The notes beneath the pieces are model-generated. The model worked only from the letters and a program-made list of their open reading frames with translations, had not been told where the DNA came from and did not search any database. Of a stretch of 5,947 bases of DNA, positions 1 through 5,947 are shown piece by piece (positions within the stretch are counted from its first letter, which is position 1; every line of letters begins with the position of its first letter). A program made the position numbers and the translations under genes. This DNA comes from Bacteroidales bacterium UBA1237 (lineage in GTDB: Bacteria > Bacteroidota > Bacteroidia > Bacteroidales > UBA932): assembly GCA_002308935.1 (NCBI GenBank), contig DBWN01000252.1:4612-10558 (forward strand), in the 5' to 3' direction.

Positions 1-719
1 ACGGTGTCTCCCTTCTGGATGGGGGAGATGTGGCTGATCTGCACGCCGACGTTGCCGGCAGGGTGCTTGCCGCTCACTGTGTGAAGGACCGCATTCTCGA
101 TCTTGTGGAAAGGTGAACTCGCGACCGTAGCGGCATTGAGGCAAAGGTGTACACCGCCCTTGGAAAGTTTGGCCAGGACGTCGACTCCTGTCTGTACGTT
201 CTGGAACTCGTCCTTAAGGGTGAACTCGTTGTCAGCTGCCAGGGGAGCGGTGGAGAATGCTGAAATGAAGACAGCCTTGGGCTGGATCGCCGGATCAGCG
301 ATGATGCCGTAAGGCCTCTGGATGATGGCGGGCCACAGTCCTGAAGAAAGGAGGTGCGCCTTGATCTCGTCCGCGTTCATGGTCTGGGGGTTCTTTGCCC
401 CGAAGTCCAGATAGGACGTGGTCTCATCCGCCTTGATGCGTACTTCAAGCAACTTTCTCTTGTCACCTCTGACAATCTGGTCGACGGTTCCGCTTACGGG
501 ACTCGTGAACAGTACATCGGGAGACTTTTTGTCGGACATTACAGGAGAACCGGCAAGGACTTTGTCACCCTCGCGGACCAGCAGCCTCGGGACGAGACCA
601 CGCCAATCCGTCGGTTTGAGAGCGACGACATCCGGGACGATTGTCTTGCTTGTCATCTGGGCTGCTGCTCCCGAAATCGGGATGTCCAGCCCTCGTTTCA
701 AATCGATGTTGTTTGACAT
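1..719 (-). CDS. nqrA: Na+-translocating NADH:quinone reductase subunit A (NqrA), N-terminal part, cut by the window edge
   Basis: This is subunit A of the Na+-NQR complex, which oxidises NADH, reduces quinone and pumps Na+ across the inner membrane. NqrA is its peripheral, cytoplasmic-side subunit, linked to quinone binding (family knowledge). The first 239 residues are visible, about half of the usual ~450. The N-terminus has the family's KRGLDIPISGAA (8-19). A barrel-sandwich (lipoyl-like) segment follows, with LLVREGDKVLAGSPV (46-60) and SPVSGTVDQIV (73-83). Next come GLWPAIIQRPYGIIADP (127-143), PKAVFISAFSTAPLA (147-161) and GKHPAGNVGVQI (217-228), all characteristic of NqrA. No signal peptide or membrane segment is seen, as expected. 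The ATG at 719-717 is the only plausible start: an in-frame TAA lies at 764-762 and no ATG, GTG or TTG occurs between. There is no Shine-Dalgarno sequence. nqrBCDEF would be expected beyond the left edge, but this is inferred. RnfC is a distant relative; the RPYG and GKHPAGN motifs favour NqrA. Confidence 0.95.
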   Translation of the reverse strand, partial: MSNNIDLKRGLDIPISGAAAQMTSKTIVPDVVALKPTDWRGLVPRLLVREGDKVLAGSPVMSDKKSPDVLFTSPVSGTVDQIVRGDKRKLLEVRIKADETTSYLDFGAKNPQTMNADEIKAHLLSSGLWPAIIQRPYGIIADPAIQPKAVFISAFSTAPLAADNEFTLKDEFQNVQTGVDVLAKLSKGGVHLCLNAATVASSPFHKIENAVLHTVSGKHPAGNVGVQISHISPIQKGDT

Positions 720-755
720 TATGAAATAAATTGAAATATGATTTCGTTTGGCACT

Positions 756-764
756 GCGAAGTTA
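756..764 (-). promoter_or_regulatory. Possible Bacteroidetes-type -7 element for nqrA
   Basis: Read on the minus strand the sequence is TAACTTCGC, one mismatch from the Bacteroidetes -7 consensus TAnnTTTG. Transcription would start near 750, leaving an AT-rich leader of about 30 nt before the nqrA ATG at 719. No convincing TTTG-like -33 element is present 19-21 bp upstream (the best candidate reads GGCG), so the call rests on the -7 box and its position alone. Confidence 0.35.
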
Positions 765-793
765 CTCAAAAAAATGTTAAATTCGCCCCACTT

Positions 794-807
794 TCCCCTA
801 AAGGGGA
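794..807. repeat. Short inverted repeat in the nqrA/uvrD divergent promoter region
   Basis: TCCCC-TAAA-GGGGA forms a perfect 5-bp inverted repeat around a 4-nt centre. It is a GC-rich island in a gap that is otherwise AT-rich. It lies about midway between the two divergent start codons, roughly 45 bp upstream of the likely nqrA start of transcription and 70 bp upstream of uvrD. It could be an operator, but no regulator can be named. It is too small, and lacks an adjoining T-run, to be a terminator. The rest of the 720-875 gap is AT-rich promoter DNA with no small ORF that I would call. Confidence 0.3.
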
Positions 808-860
808 GGTCTTTCGCTGAACTTTTTTCGATATTCGCGAAACTTCAGTAAAAAAATTCA

Positions 861-868
861 CTTTTTTG
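861..868 (+). promoter_or_regulatory. Weak -7-like element immediately upstream of uvrD
   Basis: CTTTTTTG keeps the TTTG half of the Bacteroidetes -7 box but has CT instead of TA. It sits only 7 bp before the uvrD ATG. If it is used, transcription would start at or within about 3 nt of the start codon, giving an essentially leaderless mRNA. No clear -33 element is seen. Another promoter further upstream is equally possible. Confidence 0.2.
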
Positions 869-875
869 CCAATCA

Positions 876-3326
876 ATGGATAACAATAATAAAGGAAATC
901 TGATTCTTGAGGGGCTGGATCCGCAGCAGAAAGCCGCCGTCCTGCAGATGGACGGACCGGTGCTCATTGTAGCTGGTGCAGGATCCGGAAAGACGAGGGT
1001 GCTGACGAGCCGTATTGCCTATACTTTGGACCAGGGAGCTGACCCTTCGAGGATACTTGCTCTCACGTTCACCAAGAAGGCTGCGGGGGAGATGAAGGAG
1101 AGGATCGCATCCATGGTCGGCAAGTACAAGGCGCGCCATCTTTGGATGGGCACGTTCCATTCGGTGTTCATCCGCTTCTTGAGGGAATACGCTTCTTCCA
1201 TCGGTTATCCTTCCTCTTTCACCGTGTCCGACACTTCGGATTCCCAGATGGCGGTGAAAAGGATCATAAAGGAGATGGGATTGGATGACAAGACCTACAA
1301 GCCGAAGGATGTCCTCACGAGGATATCCAATGCCAAGAACAACCTTGTGACAGTCGAAGCGTACAAGTCCAATCCGGCCGCCATGGAGAGTGACCGTCGC
1401 GCCAAGAAGTCCATGATCGGTGAAATCTACGGGAAGTACCAGGAAGCCCTAAAGGCTGCAGGAGTAATGGACTTCGACGATATACTGATGAACATGAACC
1501 TCCTTCTCTACTACAACAAGGAGGCTCTGGAATCCATCAAGTCCAGGTTCGACTATATCCTGGTTGACGAGTATCAGGACACTAACTTCGCCCAGTTCAG
1601 GATAATCCAGCTCCTTGGGGAGGGCCATAAGAATGTATGCGTAGTGGGGGATGACTCCCAATCGATCTACGCGTTCCGTGGAGCCAAGATCGAGAACATA
1701 CTGAATTTCCGGAAGGTGTTCCCAGGGGCCAAGATATTCCGTCTGGAGAGGAATTACCGTTCTACGAAGAATATAGTCGGGGCAGCGAACTCTCTTATCG
1801 AGAAAAACGAAGGGAGGATCCCCAAGAACTGTTTTTCTGACGGAGAACCCGGAGAGAAAATCCATATACTTCAAGGATATACGGAACTGGAGGAGGCCCG
1901 TTTGGTCGCAGCATCGATCGTCTCCAGGATGCAGAAGGATCATGCCCAGTACCAGGACTTCGCCATCCTCTACAGGACAAACGCACAGTCAAGAGCACTT
2001 GAGGAGGAACTCAGGCGGTACAATCTCCCGTACGTGATTTACTCGGGCAATTCCTTCTTCGACAGGGTCGAGGTCAAGGACATGATGGCATACTTCAAAC
2101 TTGCCGTCAACCCGTCCGATGACGAGTCTTTCAGAAGGGCGGTGAACAAGCCCGCGAGAGGAATAGGGGACACCACCGTCGCCGCACTTGCTGTAGCTGC
2201 AGCCGGTCATGGAGTCCCGCTTTTCGAGGCCGTTTATCTTGAGGATCTCGAGGAGAGCGGGTTGAGGAAAGCCGCAATCCTCAAGTTGAGGTCTTTCACC
2301 GACATGATAAAGAAAGCCAATTCGATATGCGGCTCCTCCGATGCTCTTACCGTAGCCAAACAGCTTCAGTTTGAGAGCGGGCTGTACCGTTTCTTCAAGG
2401 ACGACAATTCTTTGGAGAGCCAGGCGAGGGCAGCGAACATAGAGGAACTCATCACCAGTGTGGGACACTTCGTGGAAGGGAGGCACAATGACTACCTGGA
2501 AGACCTTGCGGCAGACCAGGAAGTGGATGACACCTCAGTAATCGACGAGGACTCACTTCCGTTGGTCACATTGGGGGATTACCTGGAGAACGTTTCGCTT
2601 CTAACTACGGTGGATTCCACTGATGATGAGGAAACTTCGAACAAAGTGACTCTCATGACAGTCCATTCGGCAAAGGGTCTGGAGTTCCCGTATGTATATG
2701 TGACCGGTCTTGAGGAGAATCTTTTCCCTTCCATGAACATGCTTTCTTCAGCCAATGAACTTGAGGAGGAAAGAAGGCTGTTCTACGTTGCGCTTACAAG
2801 AGCCAAGGTCGCAGTCAATCTGTGCCTTGCCAATACGAGGATGAGGAACGGAATGTATGATTCCAATCCTCCGAGCAGGTTCATCCGCGAGATAGATCCC
2901 TCTTTCCTTGAGAATCCTCTCTCCAAATGGGCGGGAAGGTCCCGTGATGACGATGATGACTCGGGGCGTACTCCCGGAAGATGGGCTCAACAGCAACCTG
3001 CTGCCAGGCCCAAGTCTTCTTGGGGAGAAAGGGACCGTTTCTCCGGCCGCCCTTCTCCCGTACAGTCTCCAGCCCGTAGACCGGTGTCATCCCCTGCGCC
3101 CAGGCCGTCGACGCCTCCTCCTGCGGTCGACAAAGACTTCGTTCCGGTACCGATTTCCACCCTCGCCGTAGGACAGAGAGTGGAGCACAACCGCTTCGGC
3201 CTCGGCACCATCATTTCAATGGAAGGGAACGCCAATGACAGGAAAGCCAAGATACGGTTCGATGAGTATGGAGAGAAGACTCTCCTTCTGCAGTACGCCA
3301 AAATCCGTTTCCCGAAAGAGAAGTGA
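876..3326 (+). CDS. uvrD: UvrD/PcrA-type superfamily 1A 3'-5' DNA helicase
   Basis: This ATP-dependent single-strand DNA translocase and helicase is expected to act in the cytoplasm in nucleotide excision repair, mismatch repair, and clearance of replication or recombination intermediates (family knowledge). The full motif set is visible in 816 residues: Q motif LDPQQKAAV (14-22), Walker A GAGSGKT (34-40), Ia ALTFTKKAAGEMKER (62-76), Walker B VDEYQDT (230-236), III VVGDDSQSIYAFRGA (256-270), IV LERNYRST (290-297), V TLMTVHSAKGLEF (592-604) and VI EERRLFYVALTRAK (631-644). All key catalytic residues are present. Residues about 380-590 hold the 2B region, with an acidic stretch at 541-560. A proline-, arginine- and serine-rich linker with five consecutive Asp (691-695) spans about 683-755. 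It leads to a Tudor-like end (VGQRVEHNRFGLGTI, 765-779, through about 812) that resembles the RNA-polymerase-binding module of PcrA. The start at 876 is forced: an in-frame TAA at 849-851 precedes it with no alternative, and the next Met (25) would cut the Q motif. There is no Shine-Dalgarno sequence. The gene is transcribed alone, divergent from nqrA. UvrD versus PcrA is a naming choice; Rep is less likely given the C-terminal extension. Confidence 0.97.
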   Translation: MDNNNKGNLILEGLDPQQKAAVLQMDGPVLIVAGAGSGKTRVLTSRIAYTLDQGADPSRILALTFTKKAAGEMKERIASMVGKYKARHLWMGTFHSVFIRFLREYASSIGYPSSFTVSDTSDSQMAVKRIIKEMGLDDKTYKPKDVLTRISNAKNNLVTVEAYKSNPAAMESDRRAKKSMIGEIYGKYQEALKAAGVMDFDDILMNMNLLLYYNKEALESIKSRFDYILVDEYQDTNFAQFRIIQLLGEGHKNVCVVGDDSQSIYAFRGAKIENILNFRKVFPGAKIFRLERNYRSTKNIVGAANSLIEKNEGRIPKNCFSDGEPGEKIHILQGYTELEEARLVAASIVSRMQKDHAQYQDFAILYRTNAQSRALEEELRRYNLPYVIYSGNSFFDRVEVKDMMAYFKLAVNPSDDESFRRAVNKPARGIGDTTVAALAVAAAGHGVPLFEAVYLEDLEESGLRKAAILKLRSFTDMIKKANSICGSSDALTVAKQLQFESGLYRFFKDDNSLESQARAANIEELITSVGHFVEGRHNDYLEDLAADQEVDDTSVIDEDSLPLVTLGDYLENVSLLTTVDSTDDEETSNKVTLMTVHSAKGLEFPYVYVTGLEENLFPSMNMLSSANELEEERRLFYVALTRAKVAVNLCLANTRMRNGMYDSNPPSRFIREIDPSFLENPLSKWAGRSRDDDDDSGRTPGRWAQQQPAARPKSSWGERDRFSGRPSPVQSPARRPVSSPAPRPSTPPPAVDKDFVPVPISTLAVGQRVEHNRFGLGTIISMEGNANDRKAKIRFDEYGEKTLLLQYAKIRFPKEK

Positions 3327-3343
3327 CGGGAAAACGCTTTTTT
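3306..3343 (+). terminator. Intrinsic terminator overlapping the 3' end of uvrD
   Basis: The left arm CGTTTCCCG (3306-3314) lies in the last uvrD codons. The right arm CGGGAAAaCG (3327-3336) starts just after the TGA. They pair as a 7-bp stem plus 2 bp beyond a single bulged A. The 12-nt loop contains the stop codon. Six T residues (3338-3343) follow after one C, which is classical Rho-independent architecture. The large loop makes it weaker than the terminator of the opposing gene. A ribosome finishing uvrD would cover the left arm, so folding may depend on translation being completed (inference). Confidence 0.6.
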
Positions 3344-3347
3344 CTCT

Positions 3348-3379
3348 TGGTCAAAAGGTAGAAAAGAGTGGTCAAAAGG
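3348..3379. repeat. Pair of 11-bp direct repeats with 21-bp period
   Basis: TGGTCAAAAGG occurs exactly twice, at 3348-3358 and 3369-3379, with start points 21 bp apart (two helical turns). The pair lies downstream of the uvrD terminator and about 65-95 bp upstream of the -7 box of the candidate small-RNA promoter. That spacing would suit an activator bound on one face of the helix. The region is AT-rich and chance duplication cannot be excluded. No known regulator is recognised. Confidence 0.4.
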
Positions 3380-3418
3380 GACAATTTGCGTTTTTCTGCG
3401 ATTTTTCCGGCAAAAGAC

Positions 3419-3449
3419 TTCGTTTTATTCAGAAAAATTCATAATTTTG
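3419..3449 (+). promoter_or_regulatory. Bacteroidetes-type promoter (-33/-7) in the convergent gap
   Basis: A -33-like TTCG (3419-3422) is followed after exactly 19 bp by TAATTTTG (3442-3449), a perfect match to the Bacteroidetes -7 consensus TAnnTTTG; the consensus arrangement is TTTG-N19-21-TAnnTTTG. Transcription would begin near 3454-3457, heading right. No credible protein-coding gene lies downstream on this strand. The first structured element is the hairpin at 3485-3520, so the promoter probably serves a short non-coding RNA. It is the best promoter match in the window. Confidence 0.6.
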
Positions 3450-3454
3450 CACTG

Positions 3455-3530
3455 AAGTTTTTCATAGTTTAAGTTTAGGTTAAGTGGCGGTGCCAATGCT
3501 GAGAAGCATGGGCACCGTTAATTTTATTTC
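3455..3530 (+). ncRNA. Candidate small non-coding RNA of about 70 nt
   Basis: The unit is inferred from a promoter at 3419-3449, a ~30-nt AT-rich single-stranded leader, a strong hairpin and a U-rich 3' end. The hairpin has a 7-bp outer stem, CGGTGCC (3488-3494) with GGCACCG (3511-3517), extended outward by two G.U pairs and one U-A pair. An A/G mismatch (3495/3510) separates it from a 5-bp inner stem, ATGCT (3496-3500) with AGCAT (3505-3509), closed by a GAGA loop (3501-3504) of the stable GNRA class. TTAATTTTATTT follows and could end transcription, though the T-run is interrupted by A. I do not recognise an RNA family. Both ends are estimates. Alternatives: the hairpin is a back-up terminator for uvrD read-through, or a stable fragment derived from that transcript. 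Confidence 0.4.
3485..3530 (+). terminator. GAGA-capped hairpin with U-rich tail
   Basis: The same hairpin read as a terminator: twelve Watson-Crick pairs plus three outer pairs around a GNRA loop, followed on the plus strand by TTAATTTTATTT. The minus-strand reading has no T-run after the stem, so it points rightward only. It would end the candidate small RNA or mop up transcripts passing the uvrD terminator. The broken U-tract is its weak point. Confidence 0.5.
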
Positions 3531-3567
3531 CTTATCCCTCATTGACTTTTTGAACTATTGCAATAAC

Positions 3568-3605
3568 AAAAAAGACCGGCACGGATATGCTCCGCACCGG
3601 CCTTT
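3568..3605 (-). terminator. Strong intrinsic terminator of the M16 peptidase gene
   Basis: On the minus strand a stem of up to 15 bp (3605-3591 with 3585-3571) closes a 5-nt loop (3590-3586). The core pairs CCGGTGCGGA with TCCGTGCCGG, including two internal wobble pairs, extended outward by a G.U, a G-C and three A-U pairs. A run of six U follows (3573-3568). It starts 36 nt past the TAG of the peptidase gene. Read on the plus strand the stem is equally strong but the T-tract is only three bases before a break, so termination in that direction is probably weaker. Confidence 0.85.
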
Positions 3606-3616
3606 CAGGTTTGTTT

Positions 3617-3631
3617 GGGATAACGTATCCC
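3617..3631 (-). other. Small 3'-UTR hairpin after the M16 stop codon
   Basis: GGGATA (3617-3622) and TATCCC (3626-3631) form a perfect 6-bp inverted repeat around a 3-nt centre. It lies between the peptidase stop codon and its terminator. It has no T-run of its own. It may protect the mRNA 3' end or be incidental. Confidence 0.3.
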
Positions 3632-3640
3632 TTACATTAT

Positions 3641-5947
3641 CTAGTATCCGAAGATCTCTTCAAGAGAGACGACCTTGACGGGTCCGAGTGTCTTCAGGAA
3701 TTCCATGTCCATATCATTGGTGTCACCAACGATACCATAGACATAAGTACGTCCCTTTATCCACTTCTTCTGGGTATTTGACAGATCGCTGAGGGTCATT
3801 GTCTGGGCCTTCTGGAAAATCTTCTTGTTCCTGGGCTCAGAGACACCCATCTCCCTGTCGGCGAGATACCTGCTGATGACTCCGGCTCCTGTCACCCTGT
3901 TGGTCCTGATGCTGGAGATGAGGGCCGTCTTGGCGATCTCGAAAGCGGACTCAGATTCAGGCATGTCGTTGATGATCTCATCGAAAGCTACAACTGCTTT
4001 CTCAAGCTTGTCGTTCTGTGAGCCGATGGTGGCGGTGAAGGAGTAGTTGCCGTCCTTGTATGAAGGGTTGGCGAAGTTGGCTCCGGCGCTGTAAGCGAGT
4101 GCGCGGGATTCCCTCATCTCCTGGAATACGATGGTATTCATTCCACCTCCGAAGTACTCGTTGAACAGGGCTACGTTCGCATCCTCTTCAAGGTCGAGCT
4201 TCTCGCCCCTGTTGGAGTACTGGACGTAGTTGAACTGCTGAGCGTTGTACTGTGCTACATAGACAGCGTTTTCGGGAGTGAGGAGCATCTGGGGATATAC
4301 CTTCTGGAGGCTCTTCAGATTCGCGGGAACATTGTGTCCGGCCTCGAGTTCCTTCTTGAACTCATCCTTGCTGAGAGGTCCGTAGTAGGTCACCCTGTGC
4401 TGGTTGGAGAAGATGCTCTTCACTTTGGAGAGGAGTTCCTCTGAAGTGAGTGAGAGCAACTGATCGTTGGTGAGGGTAGTGCTCTTGATGAACTCGGGTC
4501 CGTAGGTGATGTAGCTCCTGAGGGCGCTGACGCATGACCTCTGGCTGAGCTTGGAGTCCTGGCGCATCTTGAGCTCGTTCATCTTGAGGAGGTTGAGGAT
4601 CTCCTCGTCAGGAACGGCGTTGGCTACGAGGTCTTCGACGATCTCCATGGCCTTGGGGAGATTCTCGCTGAGGCCGCTGATTGAGATTGATGAAGAGTTG
4701 GTTCCGGCGCTTGCCCTGAAGGAGCATGCGAGCTTGTACATTTCGGAAGAAATCTGCTCAGCGGAGCGGGTGGGGGTGCCGAGGTAGCTCAGGTAGTCAA
4801 TCGCGAACTCGAGTGCGGGATCGGTCATGATGCCCATGTCGAAGATGTAGGAGAGGCTGGCGATATCGTTGAGGGTGTTCTGCTTGTAGAGAACTTCAAG
4901 ACCCTTTGAATCAAAGATGTCAAGTTCCTTGCTGTAGTCCACGAAAACAGGCTCAATCGGCTTGGGTACGCTGTTCTGGATGTCAAGAAGGAAAGCGCTC
5001 TGCTTGTCCCTGTTGGTGACGATAGGGGTGATCTTCGGGGCCTCGACCTTCTTGATGTTGGGGTCGTCTCCGATGTGCTTGTAAACGATGGCGTAGCTCT
5101 GGGGAGCCATGTACTTGTTGGCCCAAGCGACGATGTCGGCCTTGGTGAGCTTCTCAAGCCTTGCCAACTTGCCTACCTCGCTCTCCCAAGTTGTCTTGTT
5201 GATGAAGGAGTTCACATATTCCATAGCCCTTGAACTGTTGCTCTGGAGCCTTCTCATCTGGCTGAGCTTGATGTTGTTGACGGTAGCCTGGACGAGGTCT
5301 TCGTCAAAGTCTCCCTTGCGGAGCTTGTCAGCTTCAGCGAGGAGGAGCTCCCTGACTTCCTGGAGGCTCTGACCCTCAAGAGGGTATCCGACGAGAATCA
5401 TCTCGCTGTAATCGGTCAGGTCATAGTTCATGGACTGGGCGGCAAGCATCTTCTGCTGCTGGTTGATGTCCAGGTCGATGAGTCCGGCCATTCCGTTGTA
5501 GAGGATTGAGTTCGCGATCTGGGCGATGTCGCTTTCCTGGCTTGACATACCGGGAGTCCTCCAAGCTATCATGGCGAAGGAAGCGTCATAACCGTTGACG
5601 TCGATTTCTACAGGGGAAGTGATGGGCTCCTCGGGAGCGTAGGTGAACTCGGGGATGGAAGGATTGGGCTGCCAATCTCCGAAATACTTCTTGATTATGG
5701 AGAGCATCTCCTTGGGGTTGAAGTCTCCTGAAACGCAGATGGCGCAGTTGTTAGGTACATAGTAAGTGGCCTTCTGCTTCTTGATCGCTGTGATATCAGG
5801 GTTCTTCAGGTGCTCCTGGGTTCCGATGACGGTCTGGGTTCCGTAAGGGTGGTTCTTGAAGAGGACGGCATCGATAGCGTCGAGAGCCTTTTCAGAATCA
5901 CTGGTAAGGCCCCTGTTGTACTCCTCATATACGGCCTCGAGCTCGGT
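3641..5947 (-). CDS. M16 family (insulinase/pitrilysin-like) zinc metallopeptidase, C-terminal ~768 residues, N-terminus outside window
   Basis: The reading frame is open from the right edge to the TAG at 3643-3641, so the Met codon at 5707 is internal and not the start. Visible numbering below begins at the right edge. The first lobe shows the segment after the zinc site: ELEAVYEEYNRG (2-13), where Glu9, by comparison with pitrilysin, is the likely third zinc ligand; HPYG (33-36); YYVPNN (62-67); and SGDF (73-76). A first M16 C-terminal domain runs to about residue 245. A second lobe follows from about 335 and has no HxxEH. It ends in another M16_C-like domain with FGGGMNT (599-605) and RESRALAYSAG (612-622); the R..AY motif matches the substrate-binding R/Y pair of M16 peptidases. 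Two-lobed members are typically ~930-970 residues, so roughly 170-200 are missing. These should include HxxEH and probably a signal peptide, since Bacteroidales homologues are often exported (inference). Substrate is unknown. It converges on uvrD and has its own terminator. Catalytic activity cannot be confirmed here. Confidence 0.93.
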   Translation of the reverse strand, partial: TELEAVYEEYNRGLTSDSEKALDAIDAVLFKNHPYGTQTVIGTQEHLKNPDITAIKKQKATYYVPNNCAICVSGDFNPKEMLSIIKKYFGDWQPNPSIPEFTYAPEEPITSPVEIDVNGYDASFAMIAWRTPGMSSQESDIAQIANSILYNGMAGLIDLDINQQQKMLAAQSMNYDLTDYSEMILVGYPLEGQSLQEVRELLLAEADKLRKGDFDEDLVQATVNNIKLSQMRRLQSNSSRAMEYVNSFINKTTWESEVGKLARLEKLTKADIVAWANKYMAPQSYAIVYKHIGDDPNIKKVEAPKITPIVTNRDKQSAFLLDIQNSVPKPIEPVFVDYSKELDIFDSKGLEVLYKQNTLNDIASLSYIFDMGIMTDPALEFAIDYLSYLGTPTRSAEQISSEMYKLACSFRASAGTNSSSISISGLSENLPKAMEIVEDLVANAVPDEEILNLLKMNELKMRQDSKLSQRSCVSALRSYITYGPEFIKSTTLTNDQLLSLTSEELLSKVKSIFSNQHRVTYYGPLSKDEFKKELEAGHNVPANLKSLQKVYPQMLLTPENAVYVAQYNAQQFNYVQYSNRGEKLDLEEDANVALFNEYFGGGMNTIVFQEMRESRALAYSAGANFANPSYKDGNYSFTATIGSQNDKLEKAVVAFDEIINDMPESESAFEIAKTALISSIRTNRVTGAGVISRYLADREMGVSEPRNKKIFQKAQTMTLSDLSNTQKKWIKGRTYVYGIVGDTNDMDMEFLKTLGPVKVVSLEEIFGY

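Noticed and set aside
354..729. Two overlapping plus-strand reading frames (354-716 and 418-729) opposite nqrA
   Set aside because: Their translations have no recognisable motif, and the minus strand of the same DNA encodes an unmistakable NqrA N-terminus.
1449..2486. Long minus-strand reading frames (1449-1943 and 1989-2486) inside uvrD
   Set aside because: They are antisense to conserved helicase sequence, show no family features, and arise from the codon composition of the true frame.
2908..3301. Alternative frames over the uvrD linker (2908-3171 plus, 2987-3301 minus)
   Set aside because: They mirror the proline/arginine-rich low-complexity linker and have no independent support. The uvrD frame continues through to a conserved Tudor-like end.
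3235..3444. Plus-strand 69-residue frame spanning the uvrD end and gap
   Set aside because: It overlaps the conserved C-terminus of uvrD in another frame, crosses its terminator and has no start signal of its own.
3484..3678. Small plus-strand frame starting with GTG at 3484, downstream of the 3419-3449 promoter
   Set aside because: It begins in the base of the hairpin, runs through the minus-strand terminator and into the antisense of the peptidase gene, and has no ribosome-binding signal or recognisable protein features. A non-coding transcript explains the promoter better.
4825..5157. Minus-strand 110-residue frame within the peptidase gene
   Set aside because: It is a shifted frame of the M16 coding sequence, rich in Ser, Thr, Pro and Arg as expected of an out-of-frame translation, with no signs of a real gene.
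5705..5707. ATG at 5707 as the start of the M16 gene
   Set aside because: The frame stays open for 80 further codons to the window edge and those encode conserved M16 sequence (HPYG, YYVPNN, SGDF), so the true start lies outside.
1..5947. A novel multi-gene system, mobile element, CRISPR array or RNA operon
   Set aside because: Three unrelated housekeeping-type genes in separate transcription units fill the window. No transposase, integrase, terminal repeats, spaced repeat array, tRNA or rRNA sequence was seen on either strand.

Overview
The window looks like an ordinary chromosomal segment of a Bacteroidota bacterium, most likely in the order Bacteroidales. Four things point there. The left-hand gene is a Bacteroidetes-type NqrA. 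The UvrD helicase carries a C-terminal Tudor-like module after a low-complexity linker. Neither visible start codon has a Shine-Dalgarno sequence. One intergenic region contains a near-perfect Bacteroidetes-type promoter (-33 TTcG, 19 bp, -7 TAATTTTG). Coding DNA is moderately GC-rich, while the gaps are clearly AT-rich. The genus cannot be fixed from this sequence.

Layout from left to right: (1) 1-719, minus strand: the N-terminal half of nqrA, subunit A of the Na+-translocating NADH:quinone reductase, running off the left edge. (2) 720-875: a divergent promoter region with a GC-rich inverted repeat in otherwise AT-rich DNA. (3) 876-3326, plus strand: a complete UvrD/PcrA-type superfamily 1 DNA helicase of 816 residues, with a probable intrinsic terminator folded over its stop codon. 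(4) 3327-3640: a 314-bp gap between convergent genes. It holds a pair of 11-bp direct repeats, a strong plus-strand promoter-like sequence followed by a long GAGA-capped hairpin and U-rich tract (a candidate small RNA of about 70 nt), and the strong terminator of the right-hand gene. (5) 3641-5947, minus strand: most of a two-lobed M16 (insulinase/pitrilysin-like) metallopeptidase whose N-terminus, including the expected HxxEH zinc site, lies beyond the right edge.

The three proteins belong to unrelated processes (sodium bioenergetics, DNA repair, proteolysis). Their orientations (nqrA leftward, uvrD rightward, M16 leftward) put them in three separate transcription units, so no multi-gene system is apparent. 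There is no sign of mobile elements, CRISPR, tRNA or rRNA genes, or a defence system. The most interesting item is the possible small RNA between uvrD and the peptidase gene.
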